Of a stretch of DNA of 9,054 bases, positions 6,339 to 9,054 are shown piece after piece. Within the stretch, counting starts at the first letter, position 1, and each line of letters opens with the position of its first letter. Below the pieces are notes generated by a model. That model saw nothing but the letters and a program-made list of their open reading frames with translations, did not search any database and was not told the origin of the DNA. The translations under genes were made by a program, and so were the position numbers. Source of the stretch: a bacterium (GTDB lineage Bacteria > Actinomycetota > Acidimicrobiia > Acidimicrobiales > Bin134); NCBI GenBank assembly GCA_028820035.1, contig JAPPKI010000445.1, positions 1-9,054 on the forward strand, given 5' to 3'.

Positions 6339-7158
6339 TGGCTTCTACCTCTTCGGCTGCCTGACGCCGTTGTCGGCGGTCTCGCAACCAGCCGATTCCT
6401 ATTGCAGCCTCATAGAACAGGTACATGGGCACCGACAGCACCATGAGTGTGAACGGGTCTCCGCTAGGAGTAATCACTGCAACCAGGGCAACAATGCCCA
6501 CAATGGCGAATCGCCTCCCTCGTATCAGCTGTCGGTAGTGGATGATTCCGGCCTTCTGCAAGAACACCAGCAGGATGGGGAACTCGAAGCCGATTCCGAA
6601 CGCCGCCATCATCTTGATGACGAACGACAAGTATTTGGCGGGCGAGAAGCCGGTCACCAAGTCTTCACCGCCGATGGAGGCCAAGAAATTAAGCGCCCGA
6701 GGGATGCTCCAATACGCGAGGCCAGCGCCCAAGGCAAAGAGCAGGGCTCCTATCACGGTGAAAGCGGCCGCGTGGCGGCGCTCGCGGGGATACAGGCCAG
6801 GCTGCACGAACCTCCACACCTGCCAGAGCACCACCGGGATTGCCAGGGTCAGCCCTCCGTAGCCCGCCACGGTCAAACGCACCGAGAACGGCTCCAGCGG
6901 GTCGAGCACCAACAGCTCGCAGCCACCGAAGAGGTTTTGGCGGGTAGCTTCTTCGGTCACCGCTTCTTCGGGAACCACATCGCAATAGGGCTGGACCAAC
7001 CGGTCCAAGATCTGAGGGTAGAACACCCAGCACACCACAGCGCCGGCCACCACGGCCAAAATGCTCTTGATGAGCCGTGATCGCAACTCGACCAGGTGCC
7101 CCATCAAAGGCATGGTTCCATCGCTGGACCGGAGGCGGCCCTCCCCCTGGTCACTCAC
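6319..7158 (-). CDS. tatC: Sec-independent protein translocase subunit TatC
   Basis: A 279-residue polytopic inner-membrane protein, the signal-peptide receptor of the twin-arginine pathway, which exports folded proteins. Six hydrophobic segments are visible, roughly at 30-47, 95-115, 131-151, 178-200, 215-230 and 235-257. Conserved sites: HLVELRSRL (21-29), with the Glu needed for signal-peptide recognition; FVQPGLYPRERR (117-128), the cytoplasmic-loop signature; FGIGFEFP (187-194), with the membrane Glu; and TPSGDPFTLMVLSVPMYLFYE (230-250). The first periplasmic loop (51-92) is somewhat long and contains two Cys (59 and 80). The GTG at 7158 overlaps the tatB-like stop as GTGA. An ATG at 7113 just before the first motif is an alternative. 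The charged tail (259-275) is cytoplasmic. Confidence 0.97.
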   Translation of the reverse strand: MSDQGEGRLRSSDGTMPLMGHLVELRSRLIKSILAVVAGAVVCWVFYPQILDRLVQPYCDVVPEEAVTEEATRQNLFGGCELLVLDPLEPFSVRLTVAGYGGLTLAIPVVLWQVWRFVQPGLYPRERRHAAAFTVIGALLFALGAGLAYWSIPRALNFLASIGGEDLVTGFSPAKYLSFVIKMMAAFGIGFEFPILLVFLQKAGIIHYRQLIRGRRFAIVGIVALVAVITPSGDPFTLMVLSVPMYLFYEAAIGIGWLRDRRQRRQAAEEVEANAHTAG

Positions 7159-7454
7159 TGGCTGCTTGGCGGTGGGTCGGAGGTCTGTTCAGTCTGTGTC
7201 TTCGACTCCTCGTTCCCCGGACTGCTTCCCTGCCTGCTCTGTTCAACGGCAAGCTGGCCGCGTTGGCGGGCTTCAGCCTCTATGGGCTCGTCCAGGGCAT
7301 TTTGCAGTTCCTGCTGAAACCCAGTGGAGATCTTTCGGACCTGACGAAGGACGTTCCCGATCTGGCGAGCTGCGCCCGGCAATTTCTCCGGTCCCAGCAC
7401 AACCAGGGCTACCACCACGATCACCGCGATCTCAGCCCATCCGAGGTTGCCCAC
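7155..7454 (-). CDS. tatB: Tat translocase small subunit, TatB type
   Basis: A 99-residue single-span membrane protein of the TatA/TatB family. A short N-terminus leads to the transmembrane helix GWAEIAVIVVVALVVLG (5-21), then the hinge GPEKLP (21-26), an amphipathic helix (AARQIGNVLRQVRKISTGFQ, 28-47) and a polar, disordered tail rich in Gln, Ser, Glu and Pro. Glu at position 8 and the LGPEKLP hinge are typical of TatB; TatA usually has FGxKKL. TatB works with TatC as the receptor complex, so the pairing fits. The GTG at 7454 is used; the 52-bp region before it is shared with a divergent gene. As first gene it should head the minus-strand train. TatA against TatB is not absolute in this phylum. 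Confidence 0.88.
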   Translation of the reverse strand: MGNLGWAEIAVIVVVALVVLGPEKLPGAARQIGNVLRQVRKISTGFQQELQNALDEPIEAEARQRGQLAVEQSRQGSSPGNEESKTQTEQTSDPPPSSQ

Positions 7455-7472
7455 ACCGAGAGGCTACCGCTA

Positions 7473-7480
7473 CCTATACT
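7473..7480 (+). promoter_or_regulatory. Candidate overlapping divergent -10 elements
   Basis: The 52 bp between the tatB-like gene and the phosphodiesterase gene must serve both directions. On the + strand TATACT (7475-7480) is a good -10 match, about 26 bases before the ATG at 7507. On the minus strand TATAGG (7473-7478) overlaps it. No clear -35 hexamer is at the right distance for either, so this is a weak call. Confidence 0.3.
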
Positions 7481-7506
7481 CCGCGAGGCTGCTCAAGGTT
7501 TGATTG

Positions 7507-8253
7507 ATGGCCCCAAGGATTCCCGCTCTACTCATACCCCCAATTGGATTCGCCCATCGGGGGGCTCGAGCCCACGAACAGGAAAACACGCTGGCCGCGT
7601 TCAGCCGGGCATTGGAAATGGGGGCCACCGGCTTGGAGAGCGATGTCTGGGTGACCGCCGATGGGCAGGTCGTGCTTGACCATGACGGTGTTGTCCGGAT
7701 GGGCCGCTGGCAACGGAAACGGCCCATTCCCGATTGTCGGCGAGACGAACTTCCCGACCACATTCCCAGCCTGGCCGAGCTCTACAGCAAGTGCGGCGGA
7801 GGTTTCGAGCTGTCCCTCGACCTGAAAGATCCTGACGCGGCCCCCGCGGTGGTCGCCAGTGTGGACGAGGCCGCAGCCCGCACCGGGCTTCCACTTCGTC
7901 AGCGACTATGGCTGTGCCACCCCGACGTGAACACCCTGGTCGAACTGCGAAACCTTTGGCCCGATGTGCGCCTGTGCAATTCCACCCGGCTGAGTCGTAT
8001 GGACGGCGGGCCGGAGCGACGCGCCGCAGTGCTGGCCGAGGCCGCCATCGACTCGGTGAACCTCCATCAGACCGACTGGACCGGTGGCCTGGTAACCCTC
8101 TTCCACCGGTTTGGAGTCCTCTGCTTCGGCTGGGATGCCCAACAACCCCGAGTGCTCAGAGAGCTGCTGGACATGGGTATCGACGCGGTGTACAGCGACC
8201 ATGTCGACCGTATGAGAGAGGCGCTGACAAGCTGGTACCCTGAGAGTCGATGA
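7507..8253 (+). CDS. Glycerophosphodiester phosphodiesterase
   Basis: A 248-residue GDPD-family protein that would hydrolyse glycerophosphodiesters, freed when phospholipids are deacylated, to glycerol-3-phosphate and an alcohol. The N-terminal catalytic block is complete: AHRGA (16-20, His17 and Arg18), ENTLAAFSRALEMGATGLESD (26-46, with metal ligands Glu44 and Asp46) and VLDHD (56-60, His59). The rest fits a TIM barrel: FELSLDLKDPD and a C-terminal GIDAVYSDHVDRM, matching the usual G-(V/I)-D-x-(I/V)-x-(T/S)-D end. There is no signal peptide, so it is probably cytoplasmic. ATG at 7507 is preferred over the TTG at 7504 because AAGG (7495-7498) lies eight bases upstream. Its stop overlaps the ABC ATPase start as ATGA, so the two are coupled. 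Confidence 0.94.
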   Translation: MAPRIPALLIPPIGFAHRGARAHEQENTLAAFSRALEMGATGLESDVWVTADGQVVLDHDGVVRMGRWQRKRPIPDCRRDELPDHIPSLAELYSKCGGGFELSLDLKDPDAAPAVVASVDEAAARTGLPLRQRLWLCHPDVNTLVELRNLWPDVRLCNSTRLSRMDGGPERRAAVLAEAAIDSVNLHQTDWTGGLVTLFHRFGVLCFGWDAQQPRVLRELLDMGIDAVYSDHVDRMREALTSWYPESR

Positions 8254-9054
8254 GCGAGCAAGCCGCATCTGCCAAGGCCCTGGTCGCTCAAAACAAAGAT
8301 CCCATTGCCCTCGCCGACGTCACCGCCAAGTTCGGCAACGGCCACGTCGCCCTCACTGACGTCACCTGCCAATTCGAGCATGGGACGTCCACCGCTCTGA
8401 TCGGGCCAAATGGCTCGGGCAAGACCACCTTGCTCCGAATGATGTGCGGCCTCGCCCCGCCAACCCAAGGGACCATCTACCCAGAACCCTCCAAGAAGAT
8501 ATTCGCTCTAGTGGCTCAGCAGCACGGACAGCGGGGGTGGATGCCATTGACCGTTTCCAACGTGCTGCGCATGTCCCGTTTCCGCGACCGAGGTTTGATC
8601 AAGCGTTTGGGAGCAGCAGATCGGGTACTGATCGAGAATGCGGCCGAACGCCTCGAGGTATCCGATTTGGGCAATCGCCAGTTCGGAGAGCTGTCGGGAG
8701 GCCAGCGCCGGCGGGTAATGGTGGCCCAGGCCTTGGCACACAACGCCGATGTGCTGTTGATGGACGAGCCCATTACCGGCTTGGATATACCCAGCCAGGA
8801 GACGATCCTTCGCATCGTTGATGAGGAACGCAGGCGGGGTCGAATCGTGGTTATCTCCACCCATCACATGGACGAGGCCGAACTTTGCGACCAGGTGATT
8901 CTCTTGGCCAATCGGATAGTCGCGTTGGGCACGCCCGGTGAGGTTCTCACCAACAAGAACTTGCAAGAGGCCTTTGGCCTTCGCATGGCCCACGGCGACA
9001 GAGAAGACTGTGTATTCCACGGCGAGCACGACGACCACACCGATGGGGTAATCC
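8250..9054 (+). CDS. Metal (Zn/Mn-type) ABC transporter ATP-binding protein, partial
   Basis: The frame starts at ATG 8250 (ATGA overlap with the phosphodiesterase gene) and is still open at the window end, giving 268 visible residues. All ABC ATPase motifs are intact: Walker A GPNGSGKTT (52-60), Q-loop Gln90, signature LSGGQ (148-152), Walker B VLLMDEP (168-174), D-loop GLD (177-179) and switch His205 in STHHMDEAE. The segment GWMPLTVSNVLRMSRFRDRGLIKRL, beginning at residue 96, matches the (P/A)LTVxxVVxMGR region of zinc, manganese and iron(III) importer ATPases. The tail is His/Asp-rich (VFHGEHDDHTDG, 255-266), as might bind metal. It would power a membrane permease expected just downstream. 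Which metal is carried cannot be read here; a general ABC exporter is a less likely alternative. Confidence 0.9.
   Translation, partial: MSEQAASAKALVAQNKDPIALADVTAKFGNGHVALTDVTCQFEHGTSTALIGPNGSGKTTLLRMMCGLAPPTQGTIYPEPSKKIFALVAQQHGQRGWMPLTVSNVLRMSRFRDRGLIKRLGAADRVLIENAAERLEVSDLGNRQFGELSGGQRRRVMVAQALAHNADVLLMDEPITGLDIPSQETILRIVDEERRRGRIVVISTHHMDEAELCDQVILLANRIVALGTPGEVLTNKNLQEAFGLRMAHGDREDCVFHGEHDDHTDGVI

Noticed and set aside
6331..7080. Open frame of 249 codons on the + strand opposite tatC
   Set aside because: It is antisense to a clear tatC, with His/Gln/Glu-rich composition and no recognisable domain.

Overview
The window looks like chromosomal DNA from a high-GC actinobacterium, most likely of the Acidimicrobiia type. 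The evidence is a DUF4193-type zinc-finger protein (an actinobacterial family), a TatB/TatC pair next to a diacylglycerol-kinase-like gene (an order known from actinobacteria), and frequent GTG and TTG starts. The lineage below phylum is an inference from gene content. Genes fill almost all of the window and no gap exceeds about 120 bp. I see no rRNA, tRNA, CRISPR array, insertion sequence or phage gene.

Left edge (2-1018, + strand): the C-terminal part of an unrecognised protein with a basic N-terminal segment, three 14-residue tandem repeats and a conserved-looking C-terminal half. It converges on, and overlaps by 11 bp, the end of a long minus-strand gene train.

Minus-strand train (7454 down to 1008), in transcription order: tatB-like, tatC, a diacylglycerol-kinase-like protein without its catalytic glycine loops, an M20 amidohydrolase, an 18-codon ORF, a 538-residue tandem ThyX-like protein, a 116-bp gap with a candidate promoter, a DUF4193 protein, an unrecognised 84-residue protein, a GNAT acetyltransferase and a Nudix hydrolase. 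Most junctions are 4-base stop/start overlaps (GTGA, ATGA, TTGA), so translation is probably coupled. The operon joins Tat export with a lipid-kinase relative, a peptidase or amidase, and nucleotide-related enzymes. I see no single pathway tying them together.

Right edge (7507-9054, + strand): a glycerophosphodiester phosphodiesterase, divergent from tatB across about 52 bp, overlaps by ATGA an ABC transporter ATPase of the zinc/manganese type that runs off the window.

Most unusual points: (1) the tandem ThyX-like protein has split the ThyX signature, the N-terminal half keeping the substrate-side part and the C-terminal half keeping RHR; (2) a diverged duplicate of the 5' end of that gene sits directly upstream as an 18-codon ORF ending in TAG, coupled at both ends; (3) a probable pseudo-diacylglycerol kinase lies in the tat operon.
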